Source of the DNA: Atribacterota bacterium
GTDB taxonomy: Bacteria > Atribacterota > Phoenicimicrobiia > Phoenicimicrobiales > Stramentimicrobiaceae
Direction of reading: 5' to 3'
DNA length: 64,000 nucleotides
NCBI GenBank assembly: GCA_028696495.1
Contig: JAQVGY010000001.1
Location: 31,618 to 95,617 of the forward strand
The notes beneath the pieces are model-generated. The model searched no databases. It was not told the origin of the DNA and saw nothing but the letters and a program-made list of their open reading frames with translations. Of the stretch, positions 11,001 through 18,185 are shown in pieces (the first letter of the stretch is position 1; each line of letters starts with the position of its first letter). Position numbers and translations under genes: made by a program.

Positions 11001-11679
11001 TTATTAATGTCTCCTGAATAACTTCACTACCATCGAATAAATCGATAATTTCTTCGTTGCTTTCATAGCCAAGAGCTCTTAACAGAGTAGTGGCAGGAAT
11101 TTTTCTTTTCTTATCGATTCTGACATAAATCATATCATTAGTATCAAACCCAAATTCTAACCAGGAACCTCTGTTGGGAATAATTCTAAAATTGTAAAGC
11201 GACTTGTTTTCGCTGTATTCTTCAATACCATAATAGATACCTGGAGAACGTATAAGTTGATTAACAACAACTCTTTCCGCCCCATTAATTGTAAAGCTTC
11301 CGCTTTCGGTCATCAGGGGTAGTTCTCCCATAAAAACATCCTGTTCTTTTATTTCCCCGGTTTTTTTATTCAGTAAACTAATCCTTACTTCCAATGGTGC
11401 AGAATAAGTACAACCCCTTTCCCAGCACTCAAATGGGGAATATTTTGGTTCTTTGATAGAATAACTAATGTAATCAAGAACGAGATTTCCTGTAAAATCC
11501 TGAATAGGAAAGACATCTTTAAACACTTTATGTAATCCAATATCCTTTCTCTCTTCAGGCGGTATATCCTTTTGTAAAAATTTTTGAAATGACTGTTTCT
11601 GAACATCTAGAAAGTCGGGAGGTTCTATATAGTGTTTTATTTTAGAATAATCAACTATATTTAATTTTCTATTCTGCAC
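8086..11679 (-). CDS. rpoB: DNA-directed RNA polymerase subunit beta
   Basis: This is the beta subunit of RNA polymerase, forming the catalytic cleft and the rifampicin pocket. The rif region reads [20 protein letters not shown], followed by [11 protein letters not shown]. The C-terminal [17 protein letters not shown] and the preceding [18 protein letters not shown] are canonical. The frame stays open to 11760, but I choose the GTG at 11679: it is preceded by GGTG six bases upstream, yields [12 protein letters not shown] as expected for the family, and leaves the upstream hairpin untranslated. That gives 1197 residues. A region around residues 270-400 carries two copies of a DxxTG-type module related to the one repeated in RpoC. 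Confidence 0.96.
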   Translation of the reverse strand: [1197 protein letters not shown]

Positions 11680-11746
11680 TTTTAACACCAACCTTTTTTG
11701 AAGATTTATGCAAATTAATATAATATCATTAAAACCGTAAAAAGTC

Positions 11747-11786
11747 AAGAAGATACCCACTTATATTAGAAAATAGGTATCTTCTT
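11747..11786 (-). promoter_or_regulatory. Hairpin between rplL and rpoB, probable attenuator or processing site
   Basis: An 11-base perfect inverted repeat (11747-11757 with 11776-11786) has an 18-base loop. On the transcribed minus strand the second arm is followed by GACTTTTTA, a short T-run. This resembles a leaky terminator lowering rpoBC expression relative to rplJL. In E. coli the same intergenic region carries a partial attenuator and an RNase III site; here that role is inferred from position and shape. Confidence 0.6.
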
Positions 11787-11896
11787 TTTATTATTAATTT
11801 AGCTATATTTTATTTACTAGATTAAAAGACAAAAATTTAAATTAATTAACATTATTATACTAATAAATAGGTCTGCATTCTGAAATTAAATATTAC

Positions 11897-12418
11897 CTAT
11901 TTAATCTCAACAGTTGCACCAACTGCTTCTAATTTTTCTTTTAATTCCTCGGCTTCTTTCTTTTCGACTTTTTCTTTAACTGCTTTTGGTGCACCTTCAA
12001 CCAGGTCTTTTGATTCTTTTAAACCTAAGCCGGTTGCGGCTCTAACTTCTTTGATTACCTTAATCTTATTTGCTCCTATTTCTTTCAATATTACATCAAA
12101 TTCAGTCTTCTCTTCTTCCTGAGCAGCTGATGCTGCGCCCTGGGCAGGAGCGGCAGTTTGAGCCATCATCGGAGCTGCAGCGGTCACTCCAAATTTATCT
12201 TCTAAAGCTTTAACTAAATCTGCTAATTCTAATACTGTTAATTTTTCAATATTAGCAATAATTTCATTTACTACACTAACATTACTATCTGTATCTTTAG
12301 ACACTTTTACCTCTTTTTTATCAAGAATCTCTTCTTTTGATTCTATTTTTTTTGGTTTTTCTATATCTTCTTTTTCTTTAACTACATCTTTTTTTGTTTT
12401 TTCTTTTTCAGCCAACAT
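11897..12418 (-). CDS. rplL: 50S ribosomal protein L7/L12 with a long charged N-terminal extension
   Basis: L7/L12 forms the flexible ribosomal stalk that recruits and activates translational GTPases. The dimerisation domain (NIEKLTVLELADLVKALEDK), an Ala-rich hinge and the C-terminal GTPase-binding domain (VRAATGLGLKESKDLVEGAP) are all present. The ATG at 12418 follows a strong AAGGGGGTG site and gives 173 residues, about 50 more than usual; the extra part is a Lys/Glu-rich stretch. An in-frame GTG at 12304, preceded by GAGGT four bases away, would give a near-normal protein of about 135 residues. Both starts look usable. It follows rplJ by 58 bases and precedes rpoB. Confidence 0.95.
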   Translation of the reverse strand: MLAEKEKTKKDVVKEKEDIEKPKKIESKEEILDKKEVKVSKDTDSNVSVVNEIIANIEKLTVLELADLVKALEDKFGVTAAAPMMAQTAAPAQGAASAAQEEEKTEFDVILKEIGANKIKVIKEVRAATGLGLKESKDLVEGAPKAVKEKVEKKEAEELKEKLEAVGATVEIK

Positions 12419-12476
12419 TTTCACCCCCTTCCCTGAATCTATATTTCAAATATTTTTCAATGTCTCTATTATACAT

Positions 12477-13007
12477 TTATTCCTTTGATTTACTTTTATG
12501 AATCTGATCCAATACATTAACTAATGCTAACAAGGATGATTTTAGAGTATAAACAGTCAAGCTAATAGGACTTTTTAGATTACCTAATATCCTGGCAAGC
12601 AATTCTTCTTTATCAGGTAAGGAAGCAATTCTATCCAACTGTTCCTCTAAATAGATCTTCCCTTCCAGCAATGCTATTATCAATCTTAATTGATCTTTAT
12701 TATCTATTGAATATTTCCGCAGCATTTTTACTGGCAGTAAAGTTTCTTCCTGAGCAAAGGCTACAGCAGTACTTCCAGAAAGGGAGCTGGTTAAACCATC
12801 TAACCCAACTTCTTTAGCTGCAATTTTAAATAGGGTATTCTTATATATTTTAAACTTAATATCTTTTTCTCTTAAACTATCCCTGAGCTCAGTCATACTC
12901 TGAACATTGATACCATAATAATTTGATAAAACTACACTTGGCGATCTTTTCAATTCTTCTTTTAATTCTTGAACAATTGATTCCTTTTTTTCTCTGGATA
13001 GTGCCAA
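12477..13007 (-). CDS. rplJ: 50S ribosomal protein L10
   Basis: L10 anchors the L7/L12 dimers to 23S rRNA at the base of the stalk. The 176-residue protein has the typical N-terminal rRNA-binding domain (MALSREKKESIVQEL, then SPSVVLSNYYGI) and a C-terminal helix, which in the family binds the L12 dimers. An AAAGGAGG site lies just upstream of the ATG. The 222-base gap to rplA contains a leader with a terminator and a competing antiterminator, so expression is probably controlled by the L10-L12 complex. Confidence 0.96.
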   Translation of the reverse strand: MALSREKKESIVQELKEELKRSPSVVLSNYYGINVQSMTELRDSLREKDIKFKIYKNTLFKIAAKEVGLDGLTSSLSGSTAVAFAQEETLLPVKMLRKYSIDNKDQLRLIIALLEGKIYLEEQLDRIASLPDKEELLARILGNLKSPISLTVYTLKSSLLALVNVLDQIHKSKSKE

Positions 13008-13062
13008 TTAATTTCCTCCTTTCAATATAATTATTGCATACTATTTTGTTTGTGCTATAAAT

Positions 13063-13100
13063 AAAAAAATCCTACCTTAGAATTTACTAATTAAGGAAGG
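13063..13100 (-). terminator. Intrinsic terminator of the rplJ leader
   Basis: On the minus strand, a CCTTCCTTA arm (13092-13100) pairs with TAAGGTAGG (13071-13079) with one mismatch. It is followed by a run of T (complement of 13063-13069). It lies in the untranslated leader about 60 bases before the rplJ start, so it works as an attenuator rather than an end-of-operon terminator. Confidence 0.75.
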
Positions 13101-13196
13101 ATATTTTCCCGAATTCCTGAGCAGGCTGTTTTTGGACAATTATACCTCAGAGATTTTATCAAATCAAATCTTCTTGAAAGTACCTGCCATCTAAGG
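13063..13196 (-). promoter_or_regulatory. L10-type ribosomal protein leader with terminator/antiterminator switch
   Basis: The leader between rplA and rplJ carries ATTGTCCAAAAACAG (rc of 13126-13140), similar to the L10-binding core of Firmicutes L10 leaders. An upstream CCTTAGA (13190-13196) is fully complementary to TCTAAGG (13075-13081), which is one arm of the terminator. Upstream GCAGG (13183-13187) can pair with CCTGC (13121-13125). The leader can therefore fold either into the terminator or into an antiterminator. By analogy with known L10 leaders, excess L10-(L12)4 would favour termination. The pairings are seen in the sequence; the ligand is inferred. Confidence 0.7.
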
Positions 13197-13229
13197 ATTA
13201 ATAAAAAATATTTTTTTAAGGAATACCTT

Positions 13230-13940
13230 CTATCTTTTTTCAACCTCACTTAATAATTTCATGGTATCCAATTTAATACCTGGACCCATGGTAGAAGAGA
13301 TTGCAACAGTTAATAAATAACGACCCTTTGAAGTGGGGGGCTTTGCCTTTAAAACAGCCTCCAAAAGGGAATAAAAATTATCAATGAGCTGCTCATCGGT
13401 AAACTCTATCTTACCTAAAACTGAATGAACAATACCAAAACGATCTGCTCTATATTCAACTTTCCCCTTTTTTACTGATAATACAGCATTTTTAATATCA
13501 AAAGTAACCGAACCAAGTTTAGGATTGGGCATTAAACCCCGAGGTCCTAAGATACGACCTAATTTCCCTACCACCTTCATCATATCAGGAGTAGCTATAA
13601 CTGCATCAAAATCTGTCCAGCCGCCTTGAATTTTTTCTGCTAATTCATTACCCCCAACATAATCTGCTTCCGCCTCTTCTGCTTCCTTTGCCTTTTCCGC
13701 TTCTGCAAACACCAAAACCCTGCTCTGTTTACCTGTGCCATGTGGTAATTCTACTGCACCTCTTACCTGCTCTTCCGAGCGTCGGGTGTTAATACCTAAA
13801 CGTATCGCTACATCTATAGTCTCAGTAAATTTAGCCCAGCTGAGCTCTTTAGCAAGTTTTATTGCCTCTTCAATTGTGTATAATTTTGTTTTATCAAATT
13901 TATTTAAGCTTTCTGAAAATTTTTTTCCTCTGTTTTTCAA
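13230..13940 (-). CDS. rplA: 50S ribosomal protein L1
   Basis: L1 forms the mobile L1 stalk of the large subunit, helps release E-site tRNA, and in many bacteria represses its own operon. At 236 residues it matches the family, with the signature GKLGRILGPRGLMPNPKLG and the C-terminal TMGPGIKLD. Translation starts at a TTG preceded by a strong AAGGAGG eight bases away. rplK lies 95 bases upstream. Confidence 0.96.
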   Translation of the reverse strand: MKNRGKKFSESLNKFDKTKLYTIEEAIKLAKELSWAKFTETIDVAIRLGINTRRSEEQVRGAVELPHGTGKQSRVLVFAEAEKAKEAEEAEADYVGGNELAEKIQGGWTDFDAVIATPDMMKVVGKLGRILGPRGLMPNPKLGSVTFDIKNAVLSVKKGKVEYRADRFGIVHSVLGKIEFTDEQLIDNFYSLLEAVLKAKPPTSKGRYLLTVAISSTMGPGIKLDTMKLLSEVEKR

Positions 13941-14035
13941 CCAGTTTTCCTCCTTGTGGTAATTATGGATTATATCCTCCCACTTTTTTAAATACAGTAT
14001 TTTCTCTATTTTTTAATATTATTATTTTTATAAGA

Positions 14036-14458
14036 TTATTCTACTTCTATACCCATACTGCGTATGGTGCCTTCCACAATCTTCATGGCACTTTCTATAT
14101 CATGTGCATTTAAATCTGACATTTTCACTTCCGCAATTTCTTTTACTTTATTCCGATTTATTTTAGCAACTTTGATTTTATGAGGTTCTGAAGAACCTTT
14201 TTCTACTTTGGCAGCTTCTTTTACTAAAAAAGAGACCGGGGGTTTTTTACAAATAAAATCAAAAGTCCTGTCTTGATAAACCGTTATTATTACAGGAATG
14301 ATAGTACCAATATCCTGTTTAGTCCTCTCATTGAATGCTTTGCAGAATTCCATTATGTTTAGACCATGCTGTCCCAGAGCCGGACCAACCGGCGGTGCCG
14401 GGTTTGCTGCTCCAGCAGGAATCTGTAGCTTAATATTTGCAATTATTTTTTTTGCCAT
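14036..14458 (-). CDS. rplK: 50S ribosomal protein L11
   Basis: L11 binds the GTPase-associated centre of 23S rRNA, the thiostrepton site, and is needed for RelA-type stringent signalling where that exists. The 140-residue protein carries the N-terminal PAGAANPAPPVGPALGQHGL signature and the C-terminal rRNA-binding domain with a GTIRSMGIEVE end. The ATG has a GAGGTG site upstream. It follows nusG by 125 bases. Confidence 0.97.
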   Translation of the reverse strand: MAKKIIANIKLQIPAGAANPAPPVGPALGQHGLNIMEFCKAFNERTKQDIGTIIPVIITVYQDRTFDFICKKPPVSFLVKEAAKVEKGSSEPHKIKVAKINRNKVKEIAEVKMSDLNAHDIESAMKIVEGTIRSMGIEVE

Positions 14459-14583
14459 TTAAAATTACACCTCTTAATGCTCTATTTTAGAAACACTCCT
14501 TCTTTTGTCTTACACTGAATCTCTTATCTGTTAATTCAAATAATTCAGTAAAACAATAACGCTAAATGATAAGGTTCTCTTAT

Positions 14584-15153
14584 CTAATACTTTTCTACAT
14601 CACCAAATTCTAACTCTACTGAAGTTTCTCGACCAAAAATAGTTAAGAAAACTTTTAACTTGCCCCTCTGAGTATCAATTTCGTTTACTTTTCCAGTATA
14701 TCCAGTAAAAGGACCTGTAATTATATTAACACTGCTACCAATATCAAGGTCAATCTTTGGCTTTTTCTCGCCTTTACCCATCTGTTTTAATATATTTTCT
14801 ATTTCATACTCTTGCAAGGCAATGGGTTTCCCCCCGGAACCTACAAATCTAGTAACTCCGGGAGTATTTCTAACGGCATACCATGATTCATTGTTCAATT
14901 TCATTAAAACAACTACATATCCGGGAAATACTTTTTTCTGTACATACCTTTTTTTACCAGATTTTGTCTCTAATATTCTTTCTGTGGGTATTAATACGTT
15001 GAATATCTGGTCTTCCATACCCATAGATTTAACCCGTTGTTCAAGGTTTGCTTTAACTTTATTTTCATATCCGGAATAGGTATGGACAACATACCATTTC
15101 TTTTCTTCGATAGATTTTATTATCTTAACTCCCCCTCCCGATGGGGCCTTCAA
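14584..15153 (-). CDS. nusG: Transcription termination/antitermination factor NusG
   Basis: NusG binds RNA polymerase and Rho or S10, coupling transcription to translation and influencing pausing. The NGN domain (KKWYVVHTYSGYENKVKANL) and the C-terminal KOW domain (GPFTGYTGKVNEID) are both present. The only canonical start in frame is a TTG at 15153 with no ribosome-binding site. A very strong GGGAGGGGG lies inside the reading frame just after it (15130-15139), followed by two ATA codons at 15123 and 15120 and no ATG, GTG or TTG before the conserved domain. The real start could be an ATA, giving IIKSIEEKKWYVV. It lies immediately downstream of secE. Confidence 0.95.
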   Translation of the reverse strand: MKAPSGGGVKIIKSIEEKKWYVVHTYSGYENKVKANLEQRVKSMGMEDQIFNVLIPTERILETKSGKKRYVQKKVFPGYVVVLMKLNNESWYAVRNTPGVTRFVGSGGKPIALQEYEIENILKQMGKGEKKPKIDLDIGSSVNIITGPFTGYTGKVNEIDTQRGKLKVFLTIFGRETSVELEFGDVEKY

Positions 15154-15182
15154 TATAGTTTAATTTATAAGACTTATTCATA

Positions 15183-15383
15183 TTATTGTAAAATCAGAGC
15201 AACAACATGTGAAAAGAAAAGGTCAATTAATCCTAAATAGATGGCAACCAATACAACTGTTATCATTACTACAATAGTGCTACTGATTAATTGTTTCCTA
15301 TTGGGCCAGGTAACTTTTTTGAGTTCTGTTCTTGCTTCTTTAATAAAGCTGACTATTTTTTGAAAGAATTGACTAATTTTCAT
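15183..15383 (-). CDS. secE: Preprotein translocase subunit SecE
   Basis: SecE is the small essential subunit that clamps SecY in the Sec translocon. The 66-residue protein has one amphipathic helix followed by the signature ELKKVTWPNRKQL and a single membrane segment (STIVVMITVVLVAIYLGLI), typical of the one-TM form. The ATG at 15383 has a good AAGGTGG site. The frame is open further upstream, but that part overlaps tRNA-Trp and is not coding. Confidence 0.95.
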   Translation of the reverse strand: MKISQFFQKIVSFIKEARTELKKVTWPNRKQLISSTIVVMITVVLVAIYLGLIDLFFSHVVALILQ

Positions 15384-15422
15384 TTTCCACCTTTTCAGCA
15401 CTATCCTTATTTTTAAGATATA

Positions 15423-15498
15423 TGGCAGGCCCGGCAGGATTTGAACCTGCAACCCCCGGATTTGGAGTCCGGTGCTCTCCCGTTAGAGCTACGGACCT
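15423..15498 (-). tRNA. tRNA-Trp (anticodon CCA)
   Basis: A complete 76-base cloverleaf. The 7-bp acceptor stem AGGTCCG pairs with CGGGCCT, followed by discriminator G and an encoded CCA. The anticodon loop CTCCAAA gives CCA. The T arm GGTTCAAATCC is standard. It lies between rpmG and secE, as in many Firmicutes and Thermotogae. Confidence 0.97.
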
Positions 15499-15549
15499 GC
15501 AAATTAATGGCCATGATTCTTTAAATCCCTAAAAAGTTAACAAAAAGTA

Positions 15550-15699
15550 TTATTTTGTCTCTTTGTGCAAAGTATGTTTTTTGCAAAATTTGCAATACTT
15601 ATTTAAAGAAATCTTTGTGGTTGTATTTTTTTTGTTCTTATAACTATTGTAATTTCGATTATTACACTCTGAACAGGCTAATACTATCCTATCTCTCAT
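15550..15699 (-). CDS. rpmG: 50S ribosomal protein L33
   Basis: A 49-residue basic protein starting MRDRIVLACSECNNRNY and ending CKFCKKHTLHKETK. It is the zinc-binding (C+) form of L33, with two CxxC pairs. L33 sits near the E site of the large subunit. A GAGG site is eight bases before the ATG. It lies between tuf and tRNA-Trp/secE, the conserved place for rpmG. Confidence 0.95.
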   Translation of the reverse strand: MRDRIVLACSECNNRNYNSYKNKKNTTTKISLNKYCKFCKKHTLHKETK

Positions 15700-15854
15700 C
15701 CTTATGTCCTCACTATCAGAGAAAATTTACGAAACTTAATTTAACATATTTTAACAAAGCTGTCAAGCTATCATATTTTTATTTTTTTATAATACAGTCT
15801 TTTAAAAATACTGATTTCATCTGTTAATAAATTTATAAGTACAAAGATTACAAT

Positions 15855-15885
15855 AATAAGACTGGGGTAAAGCCCCAGTCTTATT
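15855..15885 (-). terminator. Rho-independent-type hairpin after tuf
   Basis: A 13-base perfect inverted repeat (15855-15867 and 15873-15885) with a 5-base loop is GC-rich at the loop end, 47 bases past the tuf stop. The following T-run on the minus strand is short (TTATTATTG), so read-through into rpmG-secE-nusG is plausible. Confidence 0.7.
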
Positions 15886-15931
15886 ATAAATTAAAATTCA
15901 TCTGTTTTATCTACTATCTACTATTTTTCTC

Positions 15932-17134
15932 TTACCCAAGAATCTCAGTAACTACTCCTGCAGCTATGGTTCTTCCACCCTCTCGGATAGCAAAACGAAC
16001 ACCCTTTTCCATGGCAATGGGGGTGATTAATTCACTGGTAACAGTCAGGTTATCACCGGGCATAGCCATCTCTACACCTTCCGGAAGAGTGACTACACCG
16101 GTTACGTCGGTAGTCCTGAAATAGAACTGGGGACGGTAACCACTGAAGATAGAGGTATGTCTTCCACCCTCTTCTTTGGTAAGAATAATGACTTCTGCTT
16201 TAAATTTGGTATGTGGAGTTATACTACCCGGGGCAGCAATAACCTGGCCACGTCTAATCTCTTTCTTATCTACACCACGAAGGAGTATACCAACATTATC
16301 GCCGGCCTGAGCCTGGTCCAGTAATTTACGGAACATCTCTACACCTGTTGCTACTGTCTTTTTCGGTTTATCGCTCAAACCTACTATCTCTACCTGATCA
16401 CCGACTTTGATTATTCCACGTTCCACTCTGCCGGTAGCTACTGTTCCTCTACCTGTAATACTGAAGACATCCTCTACAGACAGGAGGAAGGGTTTGTCTA
16501 TATCACGTACCGGGGTAGGAATATAGCTGTCTACCGCATCTAATAACTCCTGAATAGGTTTAAAAGCAGGGTCATCCGGGTTGGCTGGGTCGGCTTCCAT
16601 AGCCTTAAGAGCAGAGCCTTTGATAACCGGTATGTCGTCACCAGGAAAATCATATTCACTGAGTAATTCTCTTACTTCCATTTCTACCAGGTCGATCAAC
16701 TCAGGGTCATCTACCATATCAACTTTATTCAAGAAGACTACAATGTAGGGTACCCCTACCTGACGAGATAAGAGAATATGTTCTCTGGTCTGAGGCATAG
16801 GGCCATCGGCTGCTGAGACTACCAGAATTGCACCATCCATCTGGGCTGCACCGGTAATCATGTTTTTGACATAGTCAGCATGACCGGGACAGTCAATATG
16901 GGCATAGTGCCTGTTTTCTGTCTCATATTCAGCATGGTATACCGAGATGGTAATTCCTCTGTCTCTCTCCTCAGGGGCACGGTCAATCTCATCAAAGGAC
17001 TTGGCTGTGGCTAGTTTTTTACCTGATAGATATCTGGTAATTGCCGAGGTAAGAGTTGTTTTACCATGGTCAACATGTCCAATAGTCCCTATATTCACAT
17101 GTGGCTTTGTACGGACAAACTTTTCTTTAGCCAT
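15932..17134 (-). CDS. tuf: Elongation factor Tu
   Basis: EF-Tu delivers aminoacyl-tRNA to the ribosome as a GTP complex. The 400-residue protein has GHVDHGKTT (P-loop), DCPGHADYVKNMITGAAQMD (switch II) and NKVD (G4). The C-terminal barrels include the PQFYFRTTDVTG strand. The ATG at 17134 follows AAGGAGG ten bases away; the frame extends 12 residues further upstream, but that part contains the ribosome-binding site. It is co-transcribed behind tRNA-Thr, tRNA-Tyr and tRNA-Thr, as in the tufB locus of E. coli. Confidence 0.97.
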   Translation of the reverse strand: MAKEKFVRTKPHVNIGTIGHVDHGKTTLTSAITRYLSGKKLATAKSFDEIDRAPEERDRGITISVYHAEYETENRHYAHIDCPGHADYVKNMITGAAQMDGAILVVSAADGPMPQTREHILLSRQVGVPYIVVFLNKVDMVDDPELIDLVEMEVRELLSEYDFPGDDIPVIKGSALKAMEADPANPDDPAFKPIQELLDAVDSYIPTPVRDIDKPFLLSVEDVFSITGRGTVATGRVERGIIKVGDQVEIVGLSDKPKKTVATGVEMFRKLLDQAQAGDNVGILLRGVDKKEIRRGQVIAAPGSITPHTKFKAEVIILTKEEGGRHTSIFSGYRPQFYFRTTDVTGVVTLPEGVEMAMPGDNLTVTSELITPIAMEKGVRFAIREGGRTIAAGVVTEILG

Positions 17135-17249
17135 TTTGTTTTTTTCCTCCTTAAAAGAATGCTTATTCAAATTATTTTTAATTCTTTTAATTAAAACGTT
17201 TATTATCTATTATTATCTCAATTAAGAGAGTTCAGGTCTAACCTAATTC

Positions 17250-17325
<76 letters not shown>

Positions 17326-17329
17326 AAAA

Positions 17330-17416
17330 TGGTGGGGAGGGAAGGATTCGAACCTTCGAAGGCGTTCAGCCAACGGATCTACAGTCCGCTCCATTTGGCC
17401 ACTTTGGTACCTCCCC
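17330..17416 (-). tRNA. tRNA-Tyr (anticodon GTA)
   Basis: An 87-base class II tRNA with a long variable arm (around CGTTGGCTGAACGCC), acceptor GGGGAGG with CCTCCCC, discriminator A and encoded CCA. The anticodon loop CTGTAGA gives GTA. It is separated from the Thr-GGT tRNA by four bases. Confidence 0.97.
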
Positions 17417-17435
17417 GAAACAGTCTTTTCATCTT

Positions 17436-17511
17436 TGGAGCCGATGATCCGATTCGAACGGATGACCTGCTGATTACAAATCAGCTGCTCTACCAGCTGA
17501 GCTACACCGGC
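17436..17511 (-). tRNA. tRNA-Thr (anticodon TGT)
   Basis: A complete 76-base tRNA: acceptor GCCGGTG with CATCGGC, encoded CCA, anticodon loop TTTGTAA giving TGT. It is the first gene of the tRNA-tuf unit, about 10 bases downstream of a consensus -10 element. Confidence 0.97.
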
Positions 17512-17521
17512 AACATAAAAC

Positions 17522-17550
17522 ATTATAATTATTTTTACAGCTCAAGTCAA
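17522..17550 (-). promoter_or_regulatory. Consensus promoter of the tRNA-Thr/Tyr/Thr-tuf unit
   Basis: On the minus strand TTGACT (17545-17550) and TATAAT (17522-17527) are separated by exactly 17 bases. The -10 ends 10 bases before the first tRNA. This is as close to a sigma-70-type consensus as any site in the window, fitting strong stable-RNA and EF-Tu expression. The -35 is 2 bases beyond the sigH stop codon. Confidence 0.85.
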
Positions 17551-17552
17551 TT

Positions 17553-18185
17553 TTATTTGTTAATAAACTCTAATTTCTTTTTGATTCTTTGTATTGCATT
17601 ATCAACACATTTGCTATTTTTTTGAATTTCAAAGGCAATATCTCTATATGTTTTCCCATCTAAATATGCCGATAATACTTTTCTCTCCAAATTGGATAAA
17701 ACAGTATTCAATTTAGCTGTTAACTCTTGCAATCTCTCTTTACTCAAAAATATACTCATAGGGTCATTGATTTTTAAATCATCAACGATATCCAACAAAG
17801 TTCGACTATAGCCTTCCTCGTATTCAATTGGCTGATTCAAGGAAACACAACTATCAGGTGGTGTGCGTTTTTTTCTGGACGATTTTTTTATGGCAGTAAT
17901 AATCTGTCTCATGATACATATTTCAGCAAAAACACGGAAAGAAGTATATTTTGAATTATCATAATTTCTTACTGCTTTATATAATCCGATCATTCCCTCT
18001 TGAATAATATCTTCTTTATCAGCTCCAATTAAGAAGTATGTTCTAGTCTTCATTCTCACCAGTTTTTTATATCTATTAATAAGGCAATACTCGGCAAGTG
18101 TATTCCCATTATTAGCCATGCTTACCAATAAAGCATCATCATATTTTTGATGAAAAATAAATGGTTTTTCTTTAAAAACAACCAA
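17553..18185 (-). CDS. sigH: RNA polymerase sigma factor of the SigH (Spo0H) group
   Basis: A 210-residue sigma-70-family factor. Region 2 is clear (EDIIQEGMIGLYKAVRNYD, then FRVFAEICIMRQIITAIKKS), and region 4 is a helix-turn-helix (LDGKTYRDIAFEIQKNSKCV). The short length without regions 1 and 3, and the position between cysS and the tRNA/rpmG-secE-nusG block, match SigH of Bacillus and Clostridia, a transition-state and sporulation sigma factor. Non-spore-formers also keep it for competence or stress. The start is a TTG with AGGT nine bases upstream. The exact regulon here is unknown. Confidence 0.9.
   Translation of the reverse strand: MVVFKEKPFIFHQKYDDALLVSMANNGNTLAEYCLINRYKKLVRMKTRTYFLIGADKEDIIQEGMIGLYKAVRNYDNSKYTSFRVFAEICIMRQIITAIKKSSRKKRTPPDSCVSLNQPIEYEEGYSRTLLDIVDDLKINDPMSIFLSKERLQELTAKLNTVLSNLERKVLSAYLDGKTYRDIAFEIQKNSKCVDNAIQRIKKKLEFINK

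Noticed and set aside
11680..11760. Upstream part of the rpoB frame (27 codons) as coding
   Set aside because: The GTG at 11679 has a ribosome-binding site and family-type start; the upstream part overlaps the rplL-rpoB hairpin.
15384..15452. N-terminal extension of secE (23 codons)
   Set aside because: It overlaps tRNA-Trp, and the ATG at 15383 has a good ribosome-binding site.
15555..15827. A 90-codon plus-strand open frame
   Set aside because: It is antisense to rpmG and the following spacer; composition is AT-rich and without a ribosome-binding site.
17329..17625. A 98-codon plus-strand open frame beginning VGREGFEPS
   Set aside because: It is antisense to tRNA-Tyr and tRNA-Thr; this peptide type is a well-known false gene.
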